Shown: positions 50,449 through 59,290, counted from the first letter of the stretch. The stretch: DNA of 64,000 bases from a virus (IMGVR_UViG_3300034524_000084:1-64000), one strand, 5' to 3'. The notes: generated from the letters alone by a model not told the origin. Numbers and translations: made by a program.

Positions 50449-51489
50449 AGGCAATAAATATTGCCTCCGAAAATGCATTGCATAGAGTAGGAGGATGTTA
50501 ATGATACAAAAAGAGATTTTAGAGGAATATCTCAAACAAGGAATAAGTTTAAGAGGAATTGGGCGAATTACAGGGTATAATCATAGGACTTTAGGATATT
50601 GGGCAAAAAAATACCAACTTACTCATCTAATAAAGCCTAACCATATAAAATATAAGGATGAGCATTATTTCCAAAAAATAAACACTAAAGAAAAGGCATA
50701 TATTTTAGGTTTTATATTGGGCGATGGATATATAAGCGATGAAGCCATACAAATAAGTATAAAACTAAGTGACAGAGAAATACTTGACCTTATAGCCGAT
50801 GAACTTGGCGCAAGGCTAATAATTGACGAGCGAACCAATAAAAAACAAAAAAAATACCCTTCAGCGGAAATTAATATAGGAAACAAATATATAGTGAAAG
50901 ATATACTTAGATTAAGTGGAGGCAAACTCAAACAAGATAGGCATATACCAATTATTTCACCAAAATTGGAAAATTATTTGGTACAAGGATTTTTTGATGC
51001 TGAAGGAACTATAACTTGGGGACACCGAAAAGATAGGGATAGAATTTGGCACAAAGTAGCATTTATTTCACAACTCAAAATGTTGGAAGGTATCCAAAAT
51101 ATACTTATTAAAAATGGTATTCCTACTAAAATTAGACCAAAATCAGACGGTAATTGTTATGTGATGGAAATTGCTAATAAAGAGATGGTTTTAAAACTGA
51201 TGGAGTATATTTACCAAGACAAAGAATTTATTATCTTAAAACGAAAATACCAAAATTATCAAGCCCTGCGTCTTGAATTGGGTGAAGTCGGTGGAGCCTA
51301 AACATACCTTATGGTATGCATGGTAACACCGAGCCAAGCCTACCGAATGGCTCTTAGGGTAGGTAGGAAGGTGTAGAGACTATGGGGTGAGGAAGCCTAC
51401 CAATAATCCTCAATAAGCGCCCAAGCCCTTATACATTTTGTATAGGGGTAAGATATAGTCCAACCCACGTGGAAACACGTGGATTATTG
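50449..51489 (+). other. Group I intron in nrdJ
   Basis: 1041 nt with exon junctions inferred from restoring QKGRR-GALM: the last exon 1 base is T (50448) and the last intron base is G (51489), the group I rule. P2-like hairpin AGGCAAT/ATTGCCT lies at the 5' end. The core near the 3' end contains GTGTAGAGACTA and AAGATATAGTCC, the P7/S-R signature. An endonuclease ORF sits in a peripheral loop. Confidence 0.9.
50501..51301 (+). CDS. Intron-encoded LAGLIDADG homing endonuclease
   Basis: 266 aa; ATG at 50501 behind AGGAGG is preferred over the one at 50495. N-terminal helix-turn-helix-like GIGRITGYNHRTLGYWAKKY, then two LAGLIDADG motifs (YILGFILGDGYIS and LVQGFFDAEGTITW). Would spread the intron to intronless nrdJ alleles. 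Confidence 0.9.
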   Translation: MIQKEILEEYLKQGISLRGIGRITGYNHRTLGYWAKKYQLTHLIKPNHIKYKDEHYFQKINTKEKAYILGFILGDGYISDEAIQISIKLSDREILDLIADELGARLIIDERTNKKQKKYPSAEINIGNKYIVKDILRLSGGKLKQDRHIPIISPKLENYLVQGFFDAEGTITWGHRKDRDRIWHKVAFISQLKMLEGIQNILIKNGIPTKIRPKSDGNCYVMEIANKEMVLKLMEYIYQDKEFIILKRKYQNYQALRLELGEVGGA

Positions 51490-52881
51490 GGGGCATTAAT
51501 GATAAGTATAGATTGCCACCACCCAGACATTATAGATTTTATTAACATAAAAAATGATTTGACTAAAGTTACTAAAGCAAACATCTCAATAAGAGCAACA
51601 GATGATTTTATGCAAGCAATAAAAAATAATGAAGATTTTGAGTTATTTTTTGAAATTCCTGAAACTGGCGAAAAAATATCTAAAAAGGTCAGAGCAAGAG
51701 ATTTATTATATGAAATAGCTAAATCAAACTGGAATATGGGAGAGCCAGGATTTTTGTACTGGGATAGAATTGAGAAATGGAATTTATTATATGGCAATAA
51801 AGAATTTAAATTTGGGGGAGTAAATCCGTGTGGTGAAGAGCCTCTCCCAGACTTCGGCTCATGTAATCTTGGTAGTATGAATTTATCTGAATATGTAGTT
51901 AAACCATTCACAAAAGAAGCTTATTTCGATTTTGATAGCTTTGCAAGAGATGTAAAAGAAGCAGTTGTCTATCTCAATGAAATACTTGATGAGGGAATGT
52001 ATTTACACCCACTGAAAGAACAACAAGAAGTAGTAAGAGATTGGAGACAAATTGGGTTGGGCATCATGGGGCTCGCAGATATGTTTATAAAATTAGGTAT
52101 ACGCTATGGTTCACCAGAATCATTAGAATTGGCAGATAAAATAGGTTATGTAATGATTAATGCAGCTATGCAACAATCGGCACTACTTGCAAAGGAATAT
52201 GGCACATATCCTAAATATGACAAAGAAGCAACTTTATCATCACCTTTTTTCCAATACAATGCTGATGAAGTCACAAAAACATTGGTTGAGAAATATGGAT
52301 TAAGAAACAGCCAGCTCCTTACAATTGCTCCTACAGGCAGTATTTCCACTATGCTTGGTGTATCAGGAGGTATTGAACCCATTTTTGAGATATCTTATAC
52401 GAGAAAAACTGAAACACTGAATGGTACTGAAAGCTATTATAAAGTATATACACCAATTGTTGCAGAATATATGAAATTGTACAATTTAAAATCAGGAGAA
52501 GAATTACCTGACTATTTTGTTACAGCAATGACAATTCCATATCAAGAAAGAATAAAAATGCAGGCAGTATGGCAGAAACATATTGATGCAAGTATATCAT
52601 CAACTGTAAATCTTCCCGAAGAAACTGCAATAGAAGACATCATGAATATTTACATGATGGCTTGGGAAGAAGGATTAAAAGGAATTACAGTATTTAGAAA
52701 TAATTGTTTTAGAACAGGAATATTACTTACAGAACCACCTAAAACACAACAAACACAACAAGAAACAAAAAATACAAATTTAGAAGAAGAAGATAAATGT
52801 CCAATCTGTGGTGGCAAATTAAAACATATAGGTGGATGTACTGAATGTGAAGATTGTGGTTGGAGTGCTTGCTCAGTTTGA
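51490..52881 (+). CDS. nrdJ: Class II ribonucleotide reductase NrdJ, exon 2
   Basis: Begins GALMISIDCHHPDIIDF. Catalytic motifs NPCGEEPLPDFGSCNLGSMN and TIAPTGSISTMLGVSGG are intact. The C-terminal zinc-ribbon tail CPICGGKL..CTECEDCGWSACSV carries the Cys pair that re-reduces the active site, typical of B12-dependent NrdJ. Host or environment must provide cobalamin. Confidence 0.93.
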   Translation, partial: GALMISIDCHHPDIIDFINIKNDLTKVTKANISIRATDDFMQAIKNNEDFELFFEIPETGEKISKKVRARDLLYEIAKSNWNMGEPGFLYWDRIEKWNLLYGNKEFKFGGVNPCGEEPLPDFGSCNLGSMNLSEYVVKPFTKEAYFDFDSFARDVKEAVVYLNEILDEGMYLHPLKEQQEVVRDWRQIGLGIMGLADMFIKLGIRYGSPESLELADKIGYVMINAAMQQSALLAKEYGTYPKYDKEATLSSPFFQYNADEVTKTLVEKYGLRNSQLLTIAPTGSISTMLGVSGGIEPIFEISYTRKTETLNGTESYYKVYTPIVAEYMKLYNLKSGEELPDYFVTAMTIPYQERIKMQAVWQKHIDASISSTVNLPEETAIEDIMNIYMMAWEEGLKGITVFRNNCFRTGILLTEPPKTQQTQQETKNTNLEEEDKCPICGGKLKHIGGCTECEDCGWSACSV

Positions 52882-52938
52882 GCAAGTGCTACCCCACCCA
52901 ATTAAATAAAATTAGTATTTTAAAAGGAGGAATTTGTT

Positions 52939-53370
52939 ATGCTAAAAATTAAAATTAAATACTTTGATGATAAACTTGAAAGAATTAAAAAAATAGAAAT
53001 TGGTAACTGGATTGATTTAAGAGCTGCTAAAGATGTAAAACTTAAAGCAGGAGAGTTTGCATTAATCCCACTAGGGATTGCTATGGAATTACCTGAAGGA
53101 TATGAAGCTCATGTAGTACCACGTTCAAGCACCTTTAAAAATTTTGGTATTATCCAAACAAATAGTATTGGGATAATTGATAATTCCTATTCAGGAGATA
53201 ACGACCAATGGTTTTTTCCTGCTTATGCTTTAAAGGACACAGAAATACATTTTAACGATAGAATTTGTCAATTCAGAATAGTACCAGTTATGCCAGAAGT
53301 AGAATTTATCGAGGTAGAACACTTAGACAATGAAGATAGAGGTGGGCATGGCAGTACAGGAATTAAATAG
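52939..53370 (+). CDS. dut: dUTPase (trimeric Dut)
   Basis: A 143 aa protein; AAGGAGG before the ATG. Motifs 1-5 visible: [53 protein letters not shown] and the glycine-rich tail [10 protein letters not shown]. Hydrolyses dUTP, preventing uracil incorporation and providing dUMP to the ThyX-like enzyme. A terminator (GGGAGG/CCTCCC, 53372-53388 plus T-run) follows. Confidence 0.95.
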   Translation: MLKIKIKYFDDKLERIKKIEIGNWIDLRAAKDVKLKAGEFALIPLGIAMELPEGYEAHVVPRSSTFKNFGIIQTNSIGIIDNSYSGDNDQWFFPAYALKDTEIHFNDRICQFRIVPVMPEVEFIEVEHLDNEDRGGHGSTGIK

Positions 53371-53371
53371 T

Positions 53372-53395
53372 GGGAGGTATTTCCTCCCTTTATTA
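53372..53395 (+). terminator. Terminator after dut
   Basis: GGGAGG/CCTCCC stem with a TATTT loop and a TTTATT tail. Confidence 0.7.
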
Positions 53396-53416
53396 TAAAT
53401 ACAAGGAGGTATCTTT

Positions 53417-53572
53417 ATGATTTTAGTGAAAACTTGTGCTTGGTATATTATCATTATAACGATATTTGGAATATTGATTGGTATTAAAAACAAGAAAGCT
53501 ACCGAGTTATTAGGTGAAATTCTTTTAAATTTACCTATGTGGTATTTAGCATATTTCGTCATTAAATTATAA
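53417..53572 (+). CDS. Small membrane protein, 51 aa
   Basis: AAGGAGG before the ATG at 53417. Begins MILVKTCAWYIIIITIFGIL; two hydrophobic segments separated by KNKKATELLGE. Unknown. Confidence 0.6.
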   Translation: MILVKTCAWYIIIITIFGILIGIKNKKATELLGEILLNLPMWYLAYFVIKL

Positions 53573-53584
53573 GGAGGTACTTCA

Positions 53585-53824
53585 ATGGCAAAAGAAGAAT
53601 ACTGGGTATGTGATAGATGTGGGAAAAAAGAACGTAAATCAATGGATGAGTTTGATTTTATAGATAATACATGGTGGGAAATTAATTTAGGAAGGGCTGG
53701 ATATGGAAGTAAATTAGATGGATGTGAGGTCAAATTCACACTGTGTGATGACTGTCTATTTGAAATCTTTAATTCACTTGCAAAACAAGCTCAAAAAAGA
53801 ATTTTGGATACTTCTATTTTTTAA
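53585..53824 (+). CDS. Zinc-finger protein, 79 aa
   Basis: AAGGAGG before the ATG. YWVCDRCGKKER at the start and FTLCDDCLFEIF near the end form a split CxxC/CxxC zinc site around a Trp-rich core. Common small phage family of unknown role. Confidence 0.65.
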   Translation: MAKEEYWVCDRCGKKERKSMDEFDFIDNTWWEINLGRAGYGSKLDGCEVKFTLCDDCLFEIFNSLAKQAQKRILDTSIF

Positions 53825-53837
53825 GGGGGAAATACTG

Positions 53838-55028
53838 ATGTTGAGAGTAAAAGGAGAATACAATGAAGCAATAATTTATACTGACCACGTAGAAGAAGAA
53901 GCCTTAAAACAAATTGCAGAATTATGTAATCAAGAAGCGTTTAAAGATTCAAAAATTCGCATTATGCCTGACGTACACTCGGGAGTAGGTTGTACTATAG
54001 GGACGACAATGACGATTAAAGATAAAGTTATTCCTAATCTTGTTGGTGTAGATATTGGCTGTGGAATGGAAGTAGCTGTTATACAAGAAAAAGATATAAA
54101 TTTAGAAAAGCTTGATAGAATTATACATGATTTTATTCCAGCAGGTCAAAACATAAGAGAGAAAGAACATCATTACATTGAAATGGTTAATTTAGATGAG
54201 TTACGATGCAAAAACAATATAAATATCGATAGGGCAAGATTAAGTATAGGTACGCTTGGGGGAGGAAATCACTTTATTGAGGTTGACAAAGATCCTGAGG
54301 ATAATATTTATATTGTAGTTCATTCAGGCAGTCGTTATTTAGGAAAACAAGTTGCTGAATATTATCAAGAAACTGCTTATAAAGAACTAACATCATTAAG
54401 AGAAGAAAAACAAAAAATTATAGAAAAATTAAAAGCTGAAGGAAGACAAAGAGAAATTCAAAGTAAATTAGAAAAATTAAAAACTCCTAAAATTAAAAAA
54501 GACCTTGCGTACTTAAAAGGAAAATCCTTTGACGACTATATCCATGACATGAAAATTGTCCAACTATATGCTGTCTACAATAGAAAGGCTATTATAGATG
54601 AAATAATAAATAAAATGAACCTGACTGTAGTAGACCAATTCACAACAATACATAACTATATAGATTTAGAAAATATGATACTAAGAAAAGGTGCTATTTC
54701 TGCACAAAAAGGCGAAAGAGTAATAATACCAATAAACATGCGTGATGGAAGTATTATCGCTATCGGAAAAGGTAATCCTGATTGGAATTATTCTGCCCCT
54801 CATGGAGCAGGGAGAATTATGAGTAGAAACAAAGCTAAAGAATTATTAAAACTTAATGATTTTGTAGAATCAATGAAAGGGGTATATTCAACCACAATAA
54901 ATGAATACACAATTGATGAAGCTCCAATGGCTTACAAACCTATAGAAGAAATAATAAATAATATTCAAGAAACAGTATATATCGACAAAATTATAAAACC
55001 TATTTACAATTTTAAAGCAATAGAATAG
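53838..55028 (+). CDS. rtcB: RtcB RNA-splicing ligase
   Basis: 396 aa from the ATG at 53838 (AAGGGGG upstream). Core motifs: MPDVHSGVGCTIGTT, GVDIGCGMEVAV (metal-binding Asp/Cys), GTLGGGNHFIEV (guanylate-site Asn/His), HSGSRYLG and APHGAGRIMSR (catalytic His). RtcB joins 2',3'-cyclic phosphate or 3'-phosphate RNA ends to 5'-OH using GTP and Mn2+. It could repair tRNAs cut by host anticodon nucleases or MazF-type toxins, and pairs conceptually with the TROVE/Y-like RNA locus. Confidence 0.95.
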   Translation: MLRVKGEYNEAIIYTDHVEEEALKQIAELCNQEAFKDSKIRIMPDVHSGVGCTIGTTMTIKDKVIPNLVGVDIGCGMEVAVIQEKDINLEKLDRIIHDFIPAGQNIREKEHHYIEMVNLDELRCKNNINIDRARLSIGTLGGGNHFIEVDKDPEDNIYIVVHSGSRYLGKQVAEYYQETAYKELTSLREEKQKIIEKLKAEGRQREIQSKLEKLKTPKIKKDLAYLKGKSFDDYIHDMKIVQLYAVYNRKAIIDEIINKMNLTVVDQFTTIHNYIDLENMILRKGAISAQKGERVIIPINMRDGSIIAIGKGNPDWNYSAPHGAGRIMSRNKAKELLKLNDFVESMKGVYSTTINEYTIDEAPMAYKPIEEIINNIQETVYIDKIIKPIYNFKAIE

Positions 55029-55038
55029 GGTGATACAG

Positions 55039-55503
55039 TTGAGAATCCTTTCATTCGATCAATCTACAAAATTAACTGGATGGGCATTTTTTAACAGTAA
55101 AGAACTAGAAGGATATGGCATAATTGATGGAAGTAAAATAAAAAATCTCGACGAAAAATTGTTATACCAAAAAAATGAAATCATTAAGCTTTATAATAAC
55201 TTTTCTCCAGATTTTGTAATTATTGAGGATATACAATATCAAAAAAATATTTTCACTTACAAAGAATTAGCAGAATTGTTGGGTATTATAAGCAATTATT
55301 TTTACGAACACAAAATTAATTATTTAATTATACCTCCTTCACAATGGAAAAGCTATTGTGATATAAAAGGACGAAAGCGTGCTGAACAAAAAGAAAACAC
55401 AATACAGTTTGTTAAAAATAAATTCAACATTGATGTGTCTGATGATATTGCTGATGCTATATGTATTGGATGGTATGGGACAAACATAATTAAAGAGAGG
55501 TGA
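55039..55503 (+). CDS. RuvC-like Holliday junction resolvase
   Basis: About 154 aa; TTG at 55039 after AGGGTGA. RNase H-fold acidic residues: LSFDQSTKLTGWA, FVIIEDIQYQ and DIADAICIGWYG. Would resolve branched replication/recombination intermediates before packaging. Confidence 0.88.
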   Translation: MRILSFDQSTKLTGWAFFNSKELEGYGIIDGSKIKNLDEKLLYQKNEIIKLYNNFSPDFVIIEDIQYQKNIFTYKELAELLGIISNYFYEHKINYLIIPPSQWKSYCDIKGRKRAEQKENTIQFVKNKFNIDVSDDIADAICIGWYGTNIIKER

Positions 55504-55507
55504 TGCT

Positions 55508-55726
55508 ATGGAAAATTTTGACAGCTTACAAGTAAAAGAGGGAGATTCTTTATTGATGGATGTAAAAGAAGTACAAGAGTTATTAAAAATAGGGGAAACA
55601 AAAACGTATGAAATTATAAGAAAAGAAAATATTCCACATATTAGAGTAGGAAGACAAATCAAAGTTTTAAGGCAAGGATTATATGATTGGATTAAGGAAA
55701 AAATGAAAAATAATACTTATACATAA
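55508..55726 (+). CDS. Excisionase-like HTH protein, 72 aa
   Basis: AGAGGTGATG before the ATG. Winged helix-turn-helix of the excisionase/HTH_17 kind: MDVKEVQELLKIGETKTYEI then IPHIRVGRQIKVLRQGLYDW. Located directly before attP and the integrase, so a recombination directionality factor is the best guess. Confidence 0.8.
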   Translation: MENFDSLQVKEGDSLLMDVKEVQELLKIGETKTYEIIRKENIPHIRVGRQIKVLRQGLYDWIKEKMKNNTYT

Positions 55727-55755
55727 GAAGGTGTTGCTCACACCTTCTTATTGTT
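55725..55755 (+). terminator. Terminator of the excisionase-like gene
   Basis: AAGAAGGTG/CACCTTCTT stem with a T-rich tail. Confidence 0.75.
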
Positions 55756-55823
55756 ATACAATTTCAAAAAAGATAAAACAAAATAAAAAATAGGGCATTA
55801 TGATAAAAAATCTGATGCCTTTT

Positions 55824-56125
55824 TGACTACATTTGACGACAAAATAGATAAAAATACATAAAAAAATTAAAAATAGATAAAAAATTACAATTTTAAAAAT
55901 CCGCAAAAATAAAGGCTTGACAAAAAAGATAAAACTATTTATAATTAGATATTGTTGAGAGGTCAAGACTTTGACTCTGGCATTCGTAGGTTCGAATCCT
56001 ACCATCCCAGCCATATTTGAAGGATTCGATGTAGTCAAATTGACTACATTTTGACGACATAAATTGTCTGACAATTTCATAGTCAAGGTCTTGACTACAT
56101 TTTATGTAGTCAATTTTTTATATTT
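55824..56125. promoter_or_regulatory. Integrase arm-type sites around attP
   Basis: TGACTACATTTGACGAC at about 55825-55841, TTGACTACATTTTGACGAC at about 56040-56058 and TTGACTACATTTT at about 56091 followed by TGTAGTCAA, plus GTAGTCAAATTGACTAC. Repeats of GACTACATTT flank the tRNA-like core on both sides, as arm-binding sites do. The TTGACTTTTCACA near 56131 may belong to the int promoter. Confidence 0.7.
55967..56013 (+). other. attP core: 3' half of a tRNA-Gln(TTG)-like gene
   Basis: Contains the anticodon loop CTTTGAC (anticodon TTG), a perfect T-arm GTAGG-TTCGAAT-CCTAC (55986-56002), acceptor strand CATCCCA, discriminator G and CCA (56011-56013). The 5' half of a tRNA is absent, so it is not a working tRNA. 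Phages that integrate into tRNA 3' ends carry exactly this fragment to regenerate the gene. Integrase lies 170 nt downstream. Confidence 0.85.
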
Positions 56126-56179
56126 TTGTTCTTGACTTTTCACAAGTGATATTATAAAATAAACAAAGGAGAGATAAGT

Positions 56180-57307
56180 ATGGCAGGTTCAATCAGAAAA
56201 AGGGGGAATAAATATCAGGTTGTAATTGAATTAGGAACAGATGTGAATGGCAAGAGATTAAGAAGATATTTTACTGCCAATTCTGAGGCTGAAGCTAAGA
56301 AAATTTTAATAGAGCAAGAATATCTATTACAACAGAATAGTTTCTTAATTCCGTCTGACATGACTTTTGGGGAATTCCTTAATTATTGGTTTGATAATTA
56401 TGTAAAAATTAAAAATGAAAAAACCACACAAACTGAATACCGACGAGTATTAGATAAATATATTATCCCTAAATTAGGAAACATAAAATTACAGAAATTA
56501 ATGCCACATCATATACAGAGTTATTATAAATATCTAATGGAAGAAGTTGGATTGTCTCCTAATACTGTCTACAAACATCATGCTAATATACGTAAGGCAT
56601 TAGATTACGCTCTAAAACAAAAATTTGTAAGTGCCAATGTGGCTGATGCTGTAGAATTACCTAAGAAAATTGAATTTGAAGGCAACTCATATACAATTGA
56701 ACAATTGCAAAAATTATTAGAAAAATCAAAAGATACTTATTTGGAAGCACCTATAGCTTTAGCTGTTTACTTGGGATTACGAAGAGAAGAAATTGCTGGA
56801 TTAAGATGGGAACATGTCAATTTTGAAGAAAGAACTATATCAATAAAAGAAGTAAAAGTTAGAGCTGATAGGGAAGTTATAGTTAAAAAACCAAAAAATA
56901 AAAGTAGCGAAAGGATACTTCATATTCCTGATGGGTTATATAATATTTTAAAGAAATGGAAAGATAAACAAGAATATCATAAAAATCTTTTTGGTAAAAA
57001 ATACGTAGAATCAGATTATGTGTGTACTTATTTTGATGGTAGACCTATAAAACCAGATAAACTAAGCAGGAGATTTAAGGAATTTCTATTAAGAAATAAT
57101 TTACCTCCTATTAGACTACATGATTTACGACATACATTTGCTACAGTATTATACCAAAATGGTGTGCCTGTTAAAAATATCTCAGAAGCATTGGGGCATT
57201 CTGATATTACTACCACACTTAAAATTTATGCCCATGTTATCGACAAAACCAACAAAGAAGCTGTGAATAAAATGGATGATCTACTAAAAATCCATAAGGA
57301 GACATGA
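56180..57307 (+). CDS. int: Phage integrase (canonical tyrosine recombinase)
   Basis: A 375 aa protein. AP2-like arm-binding N-terminus (GSIRKRGNKYQVVIELGTD), SAM-like core-binding domain (FGEFLNYWFDNYVK on) and complete catalytic set: Arg in LGLRREEIAGLRW, Lys in KKPKNKSSERIL, HDLRHTFAT, LGHSDITTT and Tyr in LKIYAHV. Beside attP and the excisionase-like gene, so this is the integrase for the tRNA-Gln site. Confidence 0.95.
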   Translation: MAGSIRKRGNKYQVVIELGTDVNGKRLRRYFTANSEAEAKKILIEQEYLLQQNSFLIPSDMTFGEFLNYWFDNYVKIKNEKTTQTEYRRVLDKYIIPKLGNIKLQKLMPHHIQSYYKYLMEEVGLSPNTVYKHHANIRKALDYALKQKFVSANVADAVELPKKIEFEGNSYTIEQLQKLLEKSKDTYLEAPIALAVYLGLRREEIAGLRWEHVNFEERTISIKEVKVRADREVIVKKPKNKSSERILHIPDGLYNILKKWKDKQEYHKNLFGKKYVESDYVCTYFDGRPIKPDKLSRRFKEFLLRNNLPPIRLHDLRHTFATVLYQNGVPVKNISEALGHSDITTTLKIYAHVIDKTNKEAVNKMDDLLKIHKET

Positions 57308-57489
57308 GTATGTTTTTTAGAGAAATATGGTTAGATAAGGGAAATCCAGCTTATATTTTTGCAAAAGGTAATAATGTGTGGATAATGTCAATTGAAGATA
57401 ATATTAACAACAATAAAGAAATATTAGATGTAATTGATGAATACGGTAAAGATAGGGATTTTTCGTTTCTGACATACTCTCTCCACTGA
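57304..57489 (+). pseudogene. Small gene interrupted by a TnpB element (5' part)
   Basis: ATG overlaps the int stop. Reads MSMFFREIWLDKGNPAYIFA and on to DRDFSFLT, then runs into the end hairpin of the IS element at 57479. The likely 3' remainder is at 58811-58906. Confidence 0.6.
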
Positions 57490-58798
57490 AGTGGAGAGGT
57501 TCTTTAAGCGAAGTTTGGTAGTCTATGCTACCCTTATTCGCTTGGGGCTGCCAAACCCTCTACTCCTATCCAGTACTGGATTTGGAGCTACTCTCTTTAA
57601 TATATTTATTGCACCATTTATATCTGCATTCATTACTGCACCGCATTTGCTACAGACGTATAATCCTCTGTATATGCGATTATTTTTCTTCACTACACCG
57701 CATACACTGCAAGTCTGTGATGTGTACGCTTCATCTACCTTTTCTACTTCTATTCCATATTCTTTAGCTTTGTATTTTATCATATCAAATAATCTACCAA
57801 ACGGTATTTTGTGTAGTTTCTCGTTATTTTTATGTCCTATATCCATATTTGTTATTCCATCGCTCATTCCACCTATCACTATCTTGCTTACTCCTTTTTC
57901 TTTCGCTAATTCTACTATATGTCTTGAAACTTTATGTATATAGTCTTTTACAAAATTATTCTCTTTGATTATTAAATTGTGAAACTTTTGCGATGTTTTG
58001 TATCCTTGTTTTGAAATTACAGATTGAATCTTCGCTTTTTCTTTGGCTAATAATCTTAATCTTGAGATAAGGTGACTGCCATCGATGATAAATGTTTCTG
58101 GATTTTCTTCTATAACAATTGAAGCGAGATTCTTTACTCCAAAATCTATTCCCATTAATTTATCTCTTTTAGGCTTGATTTCTGGTATTTCTTTTTTGTA
58201 GATGATATGGACAAAGTAGGTGGTATATCCATAAGAAGTTTTTGGAACAATTTCAATTTCCTGTACAGTATTGAGCGATAGATTTTTCGGTAAATCTATC
58301 CATAGATATTTGGACTCAATACCGTACTTTTCTTTTAAATATTGCTTTGTTTGTGTGGACAATGATAGTCTGATTTTGCTATTAATTATTTTTATGCCAT
58401 TTTTCTTCCATCTTACAGGGATATGCCCGTTTTTGGGTTGATACTTCGGCTTTTTAGTATATCCATCAAAAAAATTCTTCCAAGCTATCTGTAGTTTTTG
58501 CAGTATTGCTTGTGCAGATTGTGAATGCAAGTTTTTATACCAGAAATTATCCTTTAAGCACTTTTCTAACTGATTTACTAATACTTCTCTGTTTTGAACA
58601 GCATAGTTTGCAACGTTCCACAATTTTGATGCTGAGTATGTTAAATGTCCCAATATTATTCTGTGTTCGCTGTTGCAGTTAGAGAGTTGAAATACTATAA
58701 CTCTTGTTACTATCACTTTTCTCACCTTCTTTCTGTTTTAGATCTGCTTTATTTTATCACATTTTTACCGCCTTTCATCTCTCCAATAAATTGGAGAG
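57479..58798 (-). mobile_element. IS200/IS605-family TnpB-only element
   Basis: Bounded by hairpins CTCTCCACT/AGTGGAGAG (57479-57498) and CTCTCCAA/TTGGAGAG (58779-58798), the subterminal hairpins used by HUH transposases. Only tnpB is inside; no tnpA is in the window, so movement would need TnpA in trans. Inserted in a small gene after int. Exact boundaries a few bases outside are uncertain. Confidence 0.8.
57523..58725 (-). CDS. tnpB: TnpB RNA-guided nuclease with rearranged RuvC active site
   Basis: A 400 aa protein; GTG at 58725 (58716 also possible). RuvC-I LMGIDFGVKNLAS, zinc finger CSVCG..CSKCG and RuvC-III NADINGAINI are present. At RuvC-II the usual Glu is missing (KIVIGGMSDG), while a Glu stands before YTSQTC (VDEAYTSQTC), a pattern I associate with TnpB variants having a relocated catalytic Glu. 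Its guide RNA would come from the element's 57480-57560 end. Compare with the Cas12f gene, which shares this fold. Confidence 0.9.
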   Translation of the reverse strand: MRKVIVTRVIVFQLSNCNSEHRIILGHLTYSASKLWNVANYAVQNREVLVNQLEKCLKDNFWYKNLHSQSAQAILQKLQIAWKNFFDGYTKKPKYQPKNGHIPVRWKKNGIKIINSKIRLSLSTQTKQYLKEKYGIESKYLWIDLPKNLSLNTVQEIEIVPKTSYGYTTYFVHIIYKKEIPEIKPKRDKLMGIDFGVKNLASIVIEENPETFIIDGSHLISRLRLLAKEKAKIQSVISKQGYKTSQKFHNLIIKENNFVKDYIHKVSRHIVELAKEKGVSKIVIGGMSDGITNMDIGHKNNEKLHKIPFGRLFDMIKYKAKEYGIEVEKVDEAYTSQTCSVCGVVKKNNRIYRGLYVCSKCGAVMNADINGAINILKRVAPNPVLDRSRGFGSPKRIRVA

Positions 58799-58810
58799 CG
58801 TTCTCGGCGG

Positions 58811-58906
58811 ATGATCGTAAATATTATGTATAGCACTGATTTTGATGTAGAACAATATATTTTAGATGAAGAAAAATACAAAGAAGAAGTAGAAGATGAG
58901 GACTAA
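58811..58906 (+). pseudogene. 3' remnant of the interrupted small gene
   Basis: Open frame MIVNIMYSTDFDVEQYILDE to EVEDED, no ribosome site, directly after the IS end. Acidic tail consistent with the C-terminus of the 57304 gene. Confidence 0.45.
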
Positions 58907-58914
58907 ATAAAAAA

Positions 58915-58965
58915 AAGACCCCTATAAGCCCTAATTAAAGAGCTTATGGGGGATAAATTTTTATT
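58915..58965. terminator. Bidirectional terminator
   Basis: CCCCTATAAGC / GCTTATGGGGG stem (58919-58952) with A-run left and T-run right, in the convergent gap between rightward genes and the leftward lysis genes. Confidence 0.85.
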
Positions 58966-59278
58966 TTAATCCTTTTTCTTTTAATACCATATTCATTTCT
59001 TTTACTGCTGCTTCAATTAGTATATTAATTTCATCATCAGATAATTTGTTGCCAATCATCTTTTTAATTATTGCAACAGCTTCCGCTTTTTTGTCTGCGC
59101 CGTTACCAGAACCTAAAGTTTGTTCTATTGCCAATACCACATTTTTAACTAAATTATATGCTTTCTTAAATTTTTCATTGCTAAGTTTTGTTTGTAAAAA
59201 TTGTATTACATAACCTAATACTACTAAAACAACTAATTGTATGGCATAAAACAAAATTTGTATTATTAGTTCTCTCAC
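58961..59278 (-). CDS. Holin (LLH / superfamily 6 type)
   Basis: A 105 aa protein. One N-terminal transmembrane helix (ILFYAIQLVVLVVLGYVIQF) and a charged helical body (KKAEAVAIIKKMIGNKLSDD, EAAVKEMNMVLKEKG) as in LLH holins. Followed upstream by the amidase, forming the lysis cassette. Read leftward. Confidence 0.85.
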   Translation of the reverse strand: MRELIIQILFYAIQLVVLVVLGYVIQFLQTKLSNEKFKKAYNLVKNVVLAIEQTLGSGNGADKKAEAVAIIKKMIGNKLSDDEINILIEAAVKEMNMVLKEKGLK

Positions 59279-59290
59279 AATGATTCCTCC

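Noticed and set aside
55940-56013. A complete functional tRNA-Gln gene
   Set aside because: The 5' acceptor and D-arm are not present; only the 3' half is, as expected for attP.
55754-56086. Minus-strand ORF of 110 aa containing GFEPTNARV
   Set aside because: It is the tRNA-like att core and arm sites read backwards, a common mis-annotation.
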